This document shows, piece after piece, positions 21,680 to 34,599 of a DNA stretch of 64,000 nt. Every line of letters starts with the position of its first letter. Positions within the stretch are counted from its first letter, which is position 1. A model generated the notes under the pieces. It saw nothing but the letters and a program-made list of their open reading frames with translations, was not told where the DNA came from and did no database searches. Source of the stretch: Styela clava (taxonomy: Eukaryota > Chordata > Ascidiacea > Stolidobranchia > Styelidae). The DNA lies in the NCBI RefSeq assembly GCF_964204865.1, contig NC_135254.1:16187001-16251000 (forward strand), in the 5' to 3' direction. The translations under genes were made by a program, and so were the position numbers.

Positions 21680-24089
21680 TTTTTCCTTTTACAATCTATA
21701 CTCAATAACTACGCTGTGATAATAAAAACAAAAACTGCATTATAAAAGAGTCATGCAAAAGATAAAAGCATCACCAAGCAATACTGGATTCATACTTGAA
21801 TCATACTTATTATGATTAATGATGAAATTGACTCTAAAGTCAAAAGTTAGGACTATCCTCGTACAATTCAACCTCACAAAAGTGAATCAAAAATGTGTTA
21901 AACTAGCAGAATCCACATGCCTGTTTTTTAAAGGAATAATTCCGACCAGCTATGGACCTATGCAATTGTCAATGAATTTACTGAGCAAAGTCACTTCTAT
22001 ATTTCAAGTTAACTAGTCAGAATGCTAAATAAACAATACATGGAGGACGGCCATCCTACATATGATTTAGTTCAATATTTTATTTTGTTACTAACGAAAA
22101 TTGTTGAAATTCAATCTATAAAAGACAGCAATACCAGTATTTTTTTTTTATATAGGATAATCACGCCAGTTGCTTCGAACATAATTACCCTTAAATTGAA
22201 ATCAGATTTTCAGTAACCCATAAATTGAGATAAGCTCAGTAAAAATATAATGTTATGGGAATGGCACAATCTACAATATCAATACAAATATAACATAATA
22301 GAAAAAGTATCCTGATAGCAAGAAGAATACAGAGAGTCCTCGACTTACGACGATGTTCCGTTCTCGAGACGCGGTGTCACCCGAATTTCAGTGTAAGTCG
22401 GAACATTATTCTGTACAGTACATAAATTACTCTATATGGTACTGTAATAAAATGTACGAATAATCCAAAAAAGTACTTTATTAAAAAACAGAAAACAATT
22501 CCATATCACATGAATAATACGAAATACTGTACAGTACAGTATTATCTTTTATATTTTTTATGGAGTGCGTTCGTAACCTCGAAACAGAGTTATAGAGTGC
22601 GCGTTCGTAACCCCGAAACAGCGTAAGTCGCGACCGTCGTAACCCGAGGACTCCCTGTACACCAATAATATAATAACTTCTTAAAAAAAAAAATATACAG
22701 AAAAATTTGAAAAACATAAATATCTATATAGGTTAGGTAGAGTTGGAGTAGACATCCAACAACTGCAATGCTAATTGCATCTTCCTGAGTGAAATGAGAC
22801 TGCCAAAAATTCTGACACACAATAGATATACATAATTATGCAGAAGAATATGCAAATCAATCGGACTTCTAATTAAGATAATTGTAATCATTTTGCTTTC
22901 AGTTTTGAGGGTTACAAATCAAAGTGGCAAATGTTGAAATATGGATTTTAAAAGAATTTTTAGCCGAATGCTTACGAAAAAATTAGGCAGTATGTAGGCT
23001 GGTATCCAATGATGGTTCGAAACAATACTCACTGTAGTATTTCAATAAAAAAGTACAGAAGTATAAAAATCGAAAACATTTTTTTCAAAAACGTATTTTT
23101 GAAGTTTCGCTCTTTTGAGGTAATCAAAGCCCTCAAAAAACATTGCAGCAAAAAAGACTCAATTAGAATACTAGAATGACTATGAAACATAATTAATGAA
23201 GAACGCCTTGTAGATAGACATGCTCATGTGATGTTGATCATAAAACAAGAGAGCATTGCTCATTTATATGGCCATGGATGTCAAATGGCCAAACATTATA
23301 TACTAGTTGCTTATACTGCCTTTGCAGAAATCTGATATGGTTCTTCCTCAACAACAACAATAAGTTTGCAAAATGATTCATATGTAACCTTCGTGTCCAA
23401 TAACCTAGTCTATAGAATACAATAATACATTTGAAAATATATCAACTGAATATATGTGCTGTACATGCAATATATATATAATAACAAATACATATTTATA
23501 ACAATAGTAATTACAATAATTACAATATAATTTGTTTGCAAATGACTGGCAGATTGAGTAAAAACAAGAATCCAGTAAAACTGAGTAAGAATTGTGTTCA
23601 TTGCTCACATTTGATTTCTGCAATGTTTTAATAAAATTAAGAACAACTGCATACATAAAAATAACATAGAATAGCCTACAAGGCTACAACATAAAATATT
23701 AGAACTTAAATTTCCAAATCAATAATCATAGAATGCAACACAACATAACGAGTCAAAATATCTAACACAATTTGCCACTGATATTTAGTAACAAGAAATC
23801 TTATATGCGGATGGAATGAAAATAATGCCATTGGATACGGAGGTCAAGAATCAATTTTGGTCAATTACAATGTAAATCACAAGATCGAACCAGTTTTATA
23901 AAATCCAAATTCCCTGACAACTTGAGAAACCATTTTTATAGAAGAATTTTGAATGCAAAATTTACTGTATAATAGCTTGTAGGTTTCTTGTATAATTTTT
24001 TCTCTTATAAATATAACAAATGGCGACATGTGAAAAATATCTTGAATCAAATCTTTCATGAGGAAAAAATACCAAAATTCAAGAAAAAG
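21680..24089. other. Intergenic between NDUFAF6 and the WW/CUE gene
   Basis: About 2.4 kb of AT-rich sequence containing the mariner-type MITE at 22330-22657. No coding exon or RNA gene is seen. The two flanking genes are in the same orientation. Confidence 0.5.
22330..22657. mobile_element. Tc1/mariner (pogo/Tigger-like) MITE with TA duplication
   Basis: Terminal inverted repeats CAGAGAGTCCTCGACTTACG and CAGGGAGTCCTCGGGTTACG (the latter on the complement) bound 328 nt, flanked on both sides by TA at 22328-22329 and 22658-22659. The inverted similarity extends inward (ACGACGRTC). No transposase frame is present. TA target duplication and CAG termini fit the Tc1/mariner superfamily. Confidence 0.75.
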
Positions 24090-27000
24090 TTAAACAGCAG
24101 TGCCCTGGGGCACACGAAGTGCAGGACCAACATTAATATGAGCTCTTCCAACTGCGTTAGAAGCTTGAGGTCCACATCTGAGGGAAGGCTAATGAAGAAA
24201 AGAAATAATGAATTGATTAAGATTAGATTGTTATAATAAGTATGTTGTTTACAATTACTGACATAAAAAAAATGGATGGGTACATGAATGGTTAGAGCAG
24301 CAACAGCCAACCGGGGCAAGTGGCAATAATGTTAGGCGCAGAACCGATTTTACTTTTCACTATACCAGAAAACTCCCAGTTCTTGCTATTTCCATTACTT
24401 GATAATGTAATTTCACAATCACAGGGTAATTACACATTGTTGAGCATGAATTGATTGAACACCAATCAAAGTAACACTTTAAATACCACTGGAATGATAA
24501 ACAGGGGGTCATGATTGTTAAAAGTCCGACACAAGCCATAAAAGGCTGGGAATCACTGGACTAAAGAGTAAAAATATGGAAAACAATAAAATTTAAGACG
24601 AAATACAAGATCCATAGTGAAATTCCAAAATTCTTCTGAAAGTCAAAAATCAAGATTTAAAATTTTCAACCGACAAAAATGGAATACGTTTTCATGACGA
24701 AAATTTGGTTAATGTTATCCTGAAGTCTGAAATCAATTTTTTTAACCAGCATTCAGGATCAGATTCTTGAACGACTCTGAGAATAATAGAGCCATGACAA
24801 TTTTTCAAGTACCACAACCTTGGTCTTGAGTTGTATTTATTTTCACCCAACAAGGATGTCAAAAATATGAAGAATTTAGGAATTAGGTACCAAACCCCTA
24901 AAAGGCAAAATCAAATTACCTGGGGTCCATTTCTGTTGGAGGCATTCGGACCTGCAGGACGTATACGAGTAGTCTGTAACAATGAATAATTCGGTCCATT
25001 CGCCAATGATGGATCAGGTCCAGATGGAGTTATTCGATTAGGTGATACATAGCTGGCAGGCAGAGTTTTTCTTTATAAATAACAAATATGTAGTTAGAAA
25101 ATAAGGTTTTATTGCTCAAAAGTTTGTGGAAACTTATAATAAAAAAATGTAGTCTTAAGGTATTTGAACTTTACTTAATACCCCACACAAAACCCTTTAG
25201 AACACCATGAAGATTGCGACAACGAATTCCGCGGATCAACGCTAAATTACCTGATTATGGGAACTCGTTTAGCAGGTAGATAATCTCTCAAATGCTCATA
25301 TTTCGGTGTCTCAATCTTTGGTGTTAATTTGGTTGTAGATGTTGTTGACGCGTTTGTTGTTGTGCTAAAGGTTGTTGTTGTTTTTACAGGTGACGATTTC
25401 TTTTTCCTTTCGTCCTCCTCTTCAGCTCCAAAAATCACAGGACTGGACGTTGTGAAATTTAACAATATTAACAAAATTTGACTGCGATCTACTATATTAT
25501 TTCTACTCAAATCCATGTTCAAGAAGCAAGTATACAAATACAGGTATGGTACATTTTTCAATACTCTCGTAGTATGTGTTAGGGTTAGGCCATAATTTTA
25601 TTCCGGATTTCCTCATTTTAGTTCTATTACGAGTTCAGGGACCGTCTGTGTTAGCCAAGTGAATATACTCTCTGCCCACAGGTTTCAGTTCTTTTACACA
25701 ACTTGATGTAAAATAGGCAAACAAAATTAGTTATCTCCATATTGGTACACATACTTCGTACTTCTGGAGGGCCCATTTTTCACTCCTTGTTTTAACAATA
25801 ATACTACTTACGCAAAACTAGTCGAAGTTGAGTAGCTAGTCTCAGTAGTTGAAGAAGGGTATTTTGTGGAAGTAGATGCACTAGATGTGGCATAGGACTT
25901 CTTTGATTTCACAGACTCAATGGATGATTTCAGGACAACTGAAAAAGAATATTAAGAAAATTTCTTATTTATTTTCCGTTCACCGTAAAATGTATTTTAC
26001 GCAAACAAAACTGGAGGTCACATAAACTTTTGGAAAATTTCTATTAGCATAATTCGGATTAAAAATTACTGTGTTTCCTCTTGCATTGGCATTTTGATAC
26101 AAAAATCATTATTTATGTCTTTGGCAATTGGCATGAATGAAAAATTTCTCGTACAATGAATCTATTTATATTTCAAGATAGAAAAATAGTCCAATACTTC
26201 AATAAACCAGCGATTCCCAACCAGAAAAAATTTCATGTTTTTTTTGGCAGGGGGGGGGAAGATATTTCACTTCGCATTTGTGTGTAGTATTGCTAACATT
26301 CTTCACTTGAAGAGTATTATTGTAATACACATTACTTATGACACACATTATAAACAAAAGCGAGAGCGCAAGCACACATCGCTAGCTAAAGATCTACTAA
26401 GGGTTGAACATCAAGCGAAAAAAAAAGGACTTTATATGGACCGACAATAAAACTATTGGAAAAATCTAAATTATTCTAGTTGCCTTTAGAGAGAATGGTT
26501 TATATCATCAAACAAAATTTATACTATTAATATGAGCAGTAAATATCTCATCTATATTGTTCAAACAATAATAATCTTATACCTGCAGCAAGCTTAACAT
26601 CATAGTCAGTTCCTTGTAGTGATAACTCAATGAGAGATTTGTCAAGTGTCGGAAACTGTTTTCTTAGCTCTTCGTTCCCTAAAAAGAAAAATATAATTTT
26701 GCAGATGACATATTTTAATTATACATTCACAAAGTTGAACATAACTCGAATTAGAATATATTCGATAAGCTACACTATAATTCCTCATAGTCTCAGTAGA
26801 TCTTGGATTTTTACCAGTCTACAGCAACTCCGCACAGAGATTTATGTACGTCCTCATTAATTTCGGATTGAGTGTACGTGCTAATATCCCCCACCCCCCT
26901 TGTACTTATTACTAAATGAACATATTGTCATCAATATACTTACTTTGTCTCTTTGTGTGCTCACTCAGTTTTGCCGGTTTTGATGGTGAAGTGGATGAAG

Positions 27001-30000
27001 TTGCTTTCTTAGCTGTGGATGGACGGGACACTGAAAAGCAGGAAATATTAGTATACAAACAAAAGAAAAAATAATTACAATACTTTTTTCCCCCTCAAAG
27101 ACAAGCTGACCTATCTATCCACCAGAAACTGGGCCAGGGTTGGCATGGCAATTGGCAATAATAATAATACAGAATGACCAGAAAATAAAATCCATAAAAC
27201 GTTAATTACCTATAAAAATGAGAAAACTTCATTTAATATTTAAGAATTTGAACTATAGTTTGTGTATGATTGTACCCAAACGATTATGTCCCAATCTGGG
27301 ACACTTCCTACAAAATTTATGTTCCAATATATATATGTTCCAAATAATCTGGGTTGTGTTTCTGGGGTGTCAGCCACAGCTACTATTTCAATGTTACAGA
27401 TGCATTAATATAAAATGCGAATACTGCAAATAGTAGATTACTTTAACCACCCTGACAGCCCCTTCACACACATATTGTGAAATAATAACCAGTGGCGCAG
27501 CCAGGGAAAATTGTGGCTGCGTCCCTGTTTATAACCATGCAATGACGAAAACTAATGTAATTTCATTGAAAGAACACCAAAAAGTACTCAATAAGTACCG
27601 GTACTGCAAACTTTTGCATTCTACCTTTTTATTTAATTCATATCTACCATTGCAATGCAATTACCAATTTAAATATTTTTATTACTGACCTGGCTGTGAT
27701 GCTGGTTTTAAAGTTGCTTTTTTTACTGGACTTTGAGGTGTCTTCTTATACCCCATTGCTTCAAGACTTGCACGAGCACCTTGGAAGCTATTATTGGTGC
27801 TAACAAGAATCTCCCTGTAAGTCAGTATAGTATAATAAAGTATGATTGAAATTTCAACGAAATACAATATCATAAAGTTACGGGTGTTTCATGCAGTGTT
27901 GGTCGAAGTCCCTGAACACTGAGTCGTGAGTAAAGTCGATCACAATCTCCCGAGTCTGGAAACGAGTCCATCAGTTAATTCTCACAAGCAGTTAGTTGAT
28001 GACCAGTCCAAGTCATTCTATTTAGAACACTCGAGTCAATTCGAGTCTTCGCTAAATGGTGACTCTAGTAAAGTCGAGTCACTGACTCAAGCTTTCCCAA
28101 CACTGGTTCCATATACTATTGCAAAATGATAACAATAAGCAACAGAACAGTTTGCCGATATCGCATCGACTAACTAATTTATTACAGTTAATCCGGATGG
28201 GTTTTAAACTGAGATGTGGACAAATGAATTCACTGGCATGATTCTGAATATTACCTCAAAAAATAAATATCGGGTGTCACACCTAATTAATCGGCCACGC
28301 AACAATATCAAGATGATAGATCAGGCTTTTTTGAAATGATACTTGATCTACTTACATTGCTACCAGGGCATGGGGAGCGGATTAGAAATCACAACTGCTC
28401 TGGCGCCACAGTATATTTACCATGTGGCACGGATTCCCAGTCCTGGTTGCTATTTGTTTGGAGTTTTGCTATGAGCAAAAAATATAGAATATAATCAAAT
28501 GCTTACTTTATTACATCCTCAGACGCAGTTGGATATTGACCTTTTAGTGATGCTACAAAATGTTGTTTTGGAACAACAGTCTTTGAAAAAATAAAGAGAG
28601 CATTGGAAAGAATATGATATAAATTAAATTCACAATATTTTACATCTATCGTCTGACATTCATTTAAGAAAAAAACAGTTCAGATCAAATAAAAAATATA
28701 AAATTGGGATATTTATTTATTAAAATTAAAAATTTTGAGAGATTACTAATAAGATATTCTAAGATATTACTAATCAAACTAGCCATAGGTGAGTTATGCA
28801 ATTTCACAAATTAAATTCAAGCGCAATACTCGAATAACAATATAATGATAATTTGTGCATTGTGCAACCTGTATATTTATTGCTGATCTATATTCTTGCT
28901 GTGATCAAATTCTCCCAGAACCAAAAGAATAGTACAATTTAAAGCAGACTTTCGACAATACACACTTATGAAAAAATAGTAAAATTCAAAAGAAAATTGA
29001 ATTTCTGCAACACTACACACATATGTCATACTCATAATTAGGAATATTCATAATCTATAAAGTTTGTTATTCAGAATTCAGAAGTATTTTTTTTCTCAGA
29101 TATCACTGCAAAAATGGCAAAAAGCATAGGAGCAACAATAGTTTGACATAACATAACAAGATATTAATAACCGAATTCCTTTGTACATTCATTATGCATG
29201 ATATCAGAAAATTATTAAATCAAATTGTTGCAATTGCCGTACATACAAAATAGGACTTTTCTTACCGATTTCTTCCGATATCCTTTCTCATGCAACGTTC
29301 TTCTCACCGACTCAACATTGTTCATGTATACTCGAAGCAAACTCCTGGAGAATAACGAATTATAAGTTTTTATAAACGATCAAATACTGAAATTTGAAAA
29401 TTCAATCCCATATCTGATCAGGTTTTTACACATACATCGAACCTAATATCCAAAATTACCGTATGATACAGAATACAGAGTGAACCCGAAAAAACAAAAC
29501 CCATAAATTTCTCAATTGCTGCTATGGAAATTCATATTTAACCCATGAACTTATGTTTGTGTTATTGTGTATGATTGTACCTGTAATTTTCAGTAATCCA
29601 GGATGGTTTGCACAAAAGTTACTCTCTCTCTAGAATACATTCCAAATGACCTGGGTTCTATTTTTTTTTATCACCATGTTCTTTTAAATATGCTATATAA
29701 TATAATACTTTACTTTAAAAGAAACTAAAATTTGAGCGCCATTGTTTTCTTGTTGAAATTTCCTATAGTGGAGAAAAGTCTTCATATATTTTTAAAACTG
29801 ATATAGAGATTTTCTCACAAAATTGTCGATAGAAATACAAGGAAAATCGATAGTGTAGGTTTCCTAATTGTACAAGTCTGATACAATTTAAGTATAAAAA
29901 GATTGAAAGATAATCATACTGAATATATTCTTCCGTAACACCTTCATATTCTGACATTATAGTCTTTACATTCTGGGCGTTGTTGTCAATAAAACTTGTT

Positions 30001-32415
30001 GTAGTCAATTTTGGAACAGCGGTTGGTGCAGGACGATTGTATTGAGCCTGAAAAACGAAAACAAACTAGAATATATAAAATTAAAAGTAGGATAAGAAAT
30101 TCTAAAAAATAGCTAAATACCAGTTTCTCTCACAGTATCAAGAAATAAAATAGCATGAAATTTAAATTAAAGTTAGGTGAAATAAGTGTTTTCTAGTCCT
30201 AGTGACTGCAATAGATTCATATTACTAGCGTATTCACTCTTAGAAAAAACAGGAAGATGTCTGTCACTCTGACAGCTTGTTAAAGAGGTTCGAAACTGAA
30301 AAAAGTTGGGTATCAAATATCTACCTACACACACAATCATGTATTTTTATTTATTTCTCTAGTAACTTAGTAACACATTTATAATATAGTCATGTTTTTC
30401 TTATCAATCATATATAAGTATTACCTCCATTTGGATTATGAAGTCAAACAAAATAGCCTATAGGGATTTCATTGACCCCAAAATTTGTCATTATCAGAAT
30501 ATTTATTACTTTTTATCAGTAGTTTTCAAACGCTATCATGCAGCAAGTTTGTGATACAAGATAAGCATTGCAAATTATCTATATTCTAAATGACCACCAG
30601 TTCATGGCAGCAATTCTCAAGGAAAACAAATTCATGTTTCATTCATTCATGCTTAATTTGTAGTTTTTAGAATAAAAGTATTCTAAGGAGAGTTCCATTG
30701 ATAATTTCTCTGGACCAAAGTTCGAAAAAAGTTTGATGTGGTCCAATCCCCAAAACCTTTTGCCTACATAATGGTTAACAGCTAGTTTGTAACTTAATCA
30801 TTGATTTGATGATTGTGCAAAATGCATGACATATAGGCATGTGATTTTTGTACAACCAAAAAAATTAAAATTTTACGATTCAGCTCCGGTATTTAAATTA
30901 TTTCTCCAGTGCTACTAATTTGGGTGTAAATCAAATAGAAGGCAAAAATTAAACAGACCTCCTTCGTATACCGTTTGAGAACTACTCCTTCACTTTTTGG
31001 CATTGTCTAAGTAAATCAATAACCCAATTTTCAGCAAATCGCCAATAAAACCACAACCTCTCCGGCTTTTATCAGCAATTCATCAATTACGAAACATGGG
31101 TGAACAAAATTTTGCTAATGATCAACCAAATTATTCAACAGACTGCCAGTCTAAACCTTCTCACATTACTAAAGATGGCCGAATAACTTTCTCTCCAAGA
31201 TGTACGAATAGAGATGATTTTTCACATTACTAAGTATGGCCAAATAACATTATGTACAAATGTACAAGATGTACAAATACAGATTCTGAGTTCTAGCAAT
31301 GTTTGTACATAAGAAAGGGTTTATTTACATTGCTGTTACTTATTATCCAACAACCATATTTGATACAAAAATCTGCTGTAGTTGTGTTTAATTAGTGATT
31401 CATTTGATTTACGCAATGTAACTATCACTGACTAGTGACTAGTCTATTAAGGGCAATACCAACGAAGCATAAAAAGGGAGATACTCCTACAGTACCAGAT
31501 CATGGATCCATAACAGCTAAGAATAGAGACACTGTACAGCAAAAATGTATGTTAGACATAAGTTATAAAAAATTCAGGTATATATCAAAAAGAGTATCTG
31601 AATATGATTGCGATAGGCTTATTTTATAAACGTATAGCCAGGGATGACCATTTCCTAATAATTCACTTTTCGATAAATCAGATTATTTTTTCAAAGGAAT
31701 CCAATTGGTGATGTTTTTTAGTTGCACTTCTTTGATAGTTTGTTTGGAGGCCCAGACTGTCTCATAAAGAAGGGGTTCGCAATCACTGTTATAATTGATG
31801 TCTTTTAATGTGGGGACCATTCCTGGAATCGGAGAACTGTGTCCGACTGGATAGTTAAACATCAGATGCTAGTTGTGCAGAATTCTATTTTTCAAATGAA
31901 AGTATTCTAAATTCTGACTGAAATAAAATATTTACAATCCCAAATATAGCTAATTTCAAATGTACTCGAATTTTGGTATTTCTGTATTTAGTGCAGGGAC
32001 ATCGCTGTATTGTCACTATACAGACTTTTCATGCTACAAATATTTCGCTCCACAATTTTTTGTGGGCCAAGACTGCAAGAGGTGAAATGAAAGTAGTCTA
32101 TGCAAAGGCTGAATGTCTACCTGCAGCCGACAAACCACAAAAGTTGTTAACATAAACATATTGCGGTTTGGTTAATTTGAGTTATCATTCGACCAATTCA
32201 CCAAATAAAACAATATACCGATACAGATATAGGATTCATACCACATTTGCTACTGGAGCCTCCCATTGTGTCGTCTTGGTTGCATGGTTAATGTAAAACC
32301 ATCTGCTACTTCCAGGATCCCATTTTGCTTCCCATCCAGGAGGAAGTCGAGGTTGCTGTTGCTGTAATTGGTTCCAGCCTGCTTGTTGGTTGTACTGTTT
32401 ATTATAAGGATACAT
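24090..32415 (-). CDS. WW domain protein with three CUE/UBA-like segments
   Basis: Eleven exons in minus order: 32415-32242, 30047-29920, 29344-29266, 28580-28507, 27814-27690, 27030-26944, 26678-26583, 25938-25812, 25442-25251, 25070-24920 and 24188-24090. They total 1332 nt (443 residues) and all phases agree. Residues ~23-54 form a WW domain (LPPGWEAKWD, WFYINHATKTTQWEAP), which in other proteins binds proline-rich ligands. Three CUE/UBA-like helical bundles follow: around residues 79-123 (NVKTIMSEYEGVTEEYIQ to VRRTLHEKGY), around 132-168 (FVASLKGQYPTASEDVIK to ARASLEAMGY) and one in exon 7 (ELRKQFPTLDKSLIELSL). Next is a Ser/Thr-rich spacer. The C-terminus repeats GPxPSL/GPQ units (SGPDPSLANGPN, NGPQPSLRCGPQASN). 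The domains suggest a ubiquitin-binding adaptor. I do not recognise the family. Confidence 0.82.
25560..25790. mobile_element. Copy of the GGTACTCCCG MITE family
   Basis: Contains CGTAGTATGTGTTAGGGTT, GGCCATAATTTTATTCC, TTCTATTACGAGTTCAGGGA and TTAGCCAAGTGAATATA, in the same order as the copies at 36415, 37560, 56502 and 60590. It resembles the copy at 36415 in its extra CAACTTGATGT segment. It lies in an intron of the WW/CUE gene. Confidence 0.65.
27894..28105. mobile_element. hAT-like MITE with GAGTC-rich interior
   Basis: Begins CAGTGTTGG and ends CCAACACTG. The interior is rich in GAGTC/GACTC. The flanking 8-mers GTTTCATG and GTTCCATA match at 6 of 8. A related copy is at about 56220-56440. 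The 67-codon frame at 27926-28129 lies within it and is not a gene. Confidence 0.6.
30517..30987. mobile_element. hAT-like MITE
   Basis: Begins CAGTAGTTTTCAAACG and ends CGTTTGAGAACTACTC, inverted repeats with one internal mismatch. It lies in the first intron of the WW/CUE gene. No internal frame is seen. Confidence 0.55.
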
Positions 32416-32644
32416 TTTCCAATTGAACTAAGTTAGCTGTTATGGAAGTCTGCAAGTTCAGAAGTTCACTATTCAGCTATTCGTGCAACTTTATGCGTGG
32501 CTGTGTGCAGTGTTTAATATAATGTTAAATTAAAGTAAATGAAGAACATTTAACCAGTAACGATGGTAAGTCTGGAAGTGTGTATTGGAAGTCAAGTGTA
32601 AAATTTCAAATACTAAAATGTGAAAAATAAATGCAGACTAGTGA

Positions 32645-32830
32645 TGACTGGATGAGTACCGGTACCGGTATCCGTATCAAAAGCTTACGGTACGGTACGG
32701 TGCGCAAAATGAGATAAAAGAATCTCATATTTTTCACTTACAGACTTACCGGTATATCATTCATATGGCAGTACAGCGATTGCAGACTAGTATCGGTACC
32801 GGTACGGTACCGGTACCGTACCGTATCAGT
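32645..32830. repeat. GTACCGGT-rich palindromic repeat patch
   Basis: Dense runs of alternating GTACCG/CGGTAC units (for example near 32657-32670 and 32796-32822), each self-complementary. Scattered shorter instances occur at 13537-13570, 13950-13995 and 14408-14418. Lies upstream of the WW/CUE gene start. Confidence 0.8.
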
Positions 32831-33009
32831 ATTGCAAACGAAGACACAAAAACGCAAGAAGCATACCGGCACATAATTTAGTTTAACTTTGTTAGGTACA
32901 CCAAGTGGAAGTTTAATGGTTTTGTGAAAAAAGTATTCATTTTTGGGGTCTAACCGTAAATATATACTACTACGGTCTAACGAAGTACGGTACACGCCAG
33001 AAACGCTCG

Positions 33010-33240
33010 AATACCGCCAAGCAAAAATTCGATGTAAAAAAACAAGTGAGCAACGCTCAAATATATGGACACGTGGACCAGAGCGAAGCAGTACCTAGTC
33101 CCTACCTTTGAAGAATATCACCATGATCATGTTCATTGAACAACAACATAATATCAAAACGATCCAGAGGTCCACTCACGTGTCCAATAAATGTTTTAGA
33201 TGCTTAAATAACGTCAAATAAAAATGTGAATAAAATACAG
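33010..33240. repeat. Interspersed repeat copy (ATATATGGACACGT family)
   Basis: GTGAGCAACGCTCAAATATA and GGACACGT match the 1230-1265 region. ACAACAACATAATATCAAAACG and CACGTGTCCAATAAATG match 46600-46660. It also carries the AAATAACGTCAAATAAAAATG segment seen at 15570. Confidence 0.6.
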
Positions 33241-33490
33241 CCCAATTCACTTTTGAGTGAAGTCATTATGTCACAGTGGTATACCGGTACGTCCTCATCA
33301 GACCGGGTCCTCCACGTCAAAGTCTACACTACAAGTTTGCAAGTGACGTCATCAACGCTGTGCCCTATGCTTACTGGCACAAGTACTGTCGCGGTAAACT
33401 GTTTTTCCTATTCGGATGTGAATGTCAAAATTTGCTAGTTGTCAACAACGGGTTAAATATCTCTACCTAAAATCAATGGTTGCATTAATC

Positions 33491-33755
33491 CAGGGGTTCT
33501 CAACCTGGGGTTTGCAAACCCCCAAGGGTTCACCAGAAAATTGTCAGGGGTACTTGAATGGCAGTCGATTTTTGTGTGTTGCTGTTTTTAATATCCTTTA
33601 TTACTACCAGAGGAAAATGCGTGCCCATTGAAACTAGATGTCAATCGGGAAGTAGATTTTACCAGATCTTGCGTTGTTGTGATTGTGACGCAACAATGTG
33701 AAATTCACGGCTCTGCAGGCAAACTGTGGAATCTAAAAAAGGTTGAGAAACCCTG
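33491..33755. mobile_element. hAT MITE with perfect 8-bp target duplication
   Basis: Begins CAGGGGTTCTCAACCTGG and ends AGGTTGAGAAACCCTG. Both flanks are CATTAATC (33483-33490 and 33756-33763). Length 265 nt, no coding capacity. A clean example of the hAT 8-bp duplication. Confidence 0.85.
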
Positions 33756-34599
33756 CATTAATCTGTGAACTTTCATCTATGATTCAAATTTACGATACTC
33801 ATTCACCTTTAAAATTCATTGCGAATGAAGCTTAATCTCAAGATATACAGCATTCTACAGTGTTAACGTTAGAGAGAGATTTATTATTTATCAGCCAGAA
33901 TATATAAAACAGTAGCCTAATACCCGTAGCCTAATAGAAATATTACAACCATAACATGCGGGAGCGATACGACCACGCGGTCAACGAAGTCTGTTTCCTC
34001 AAGTTCCAATTATAAGTTCATACAATGATTGATTGGTTCACACTAGAATATAGTTATTATAAACTGTCTATATTTTCTGAAGATATTTGAACAAAATATG
34101 CATGTTTTCAAACAAATGTACAGGTTGAATATGGACTATAATTTTTATAGAAGTGAAAACTTTCCCGAAAATCTCTACTGTCTGACCATTGATACCTGAC
34201 TGTGCGTGTGTCTAGAATTAGATGCATTATAGCGAAGACCGAAATAAATTGTCTATCTTTCGTTTCGAACAAATGCTTCTGGTCATATAGCAAAGAGTCG
34301 TTATAAGGATCTATTTCTATCAGATTTTAATGTTGTTGGATTTAACTTCGAGCTATGATAACAGTATGGTCACTGTCTATCCTATCACAACAGGCACTAT
34401 TTGAATGTGTCTCCCGGGGAGAACGACGTTGAAAATAGGGTAATTTCATCCGAATTCGGGCTCTTTACAGTAGTTATTTGACTTTCGTGGATATATATTT
34501 GAGCATCGATCAGTGCTCTCGTTTTATATATTCTTAATATAAATGAACGTAGTTTTAAATTTTATTACAGTATTAGTCCAATATTTTGCTATATATATT

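Noticed and set aside
24056..24319. 87-codon minus frame ending in hydrophobic sequence
   Set aside because: Wrong frame over the last exon of the WW/CUE gene. The phase-compatible acceptor at 24188 gives the in-frame ending VPQGTAV.
34543..34599. Upstream ATG of the BTB-DTC gene adding a hydrophobic 19-residue leader
   Set aside because: BTB-BACK proteins are cytosolic and usually start close to the BTB domain; ATG 34600 fits better. A signal anchor is not excluded.
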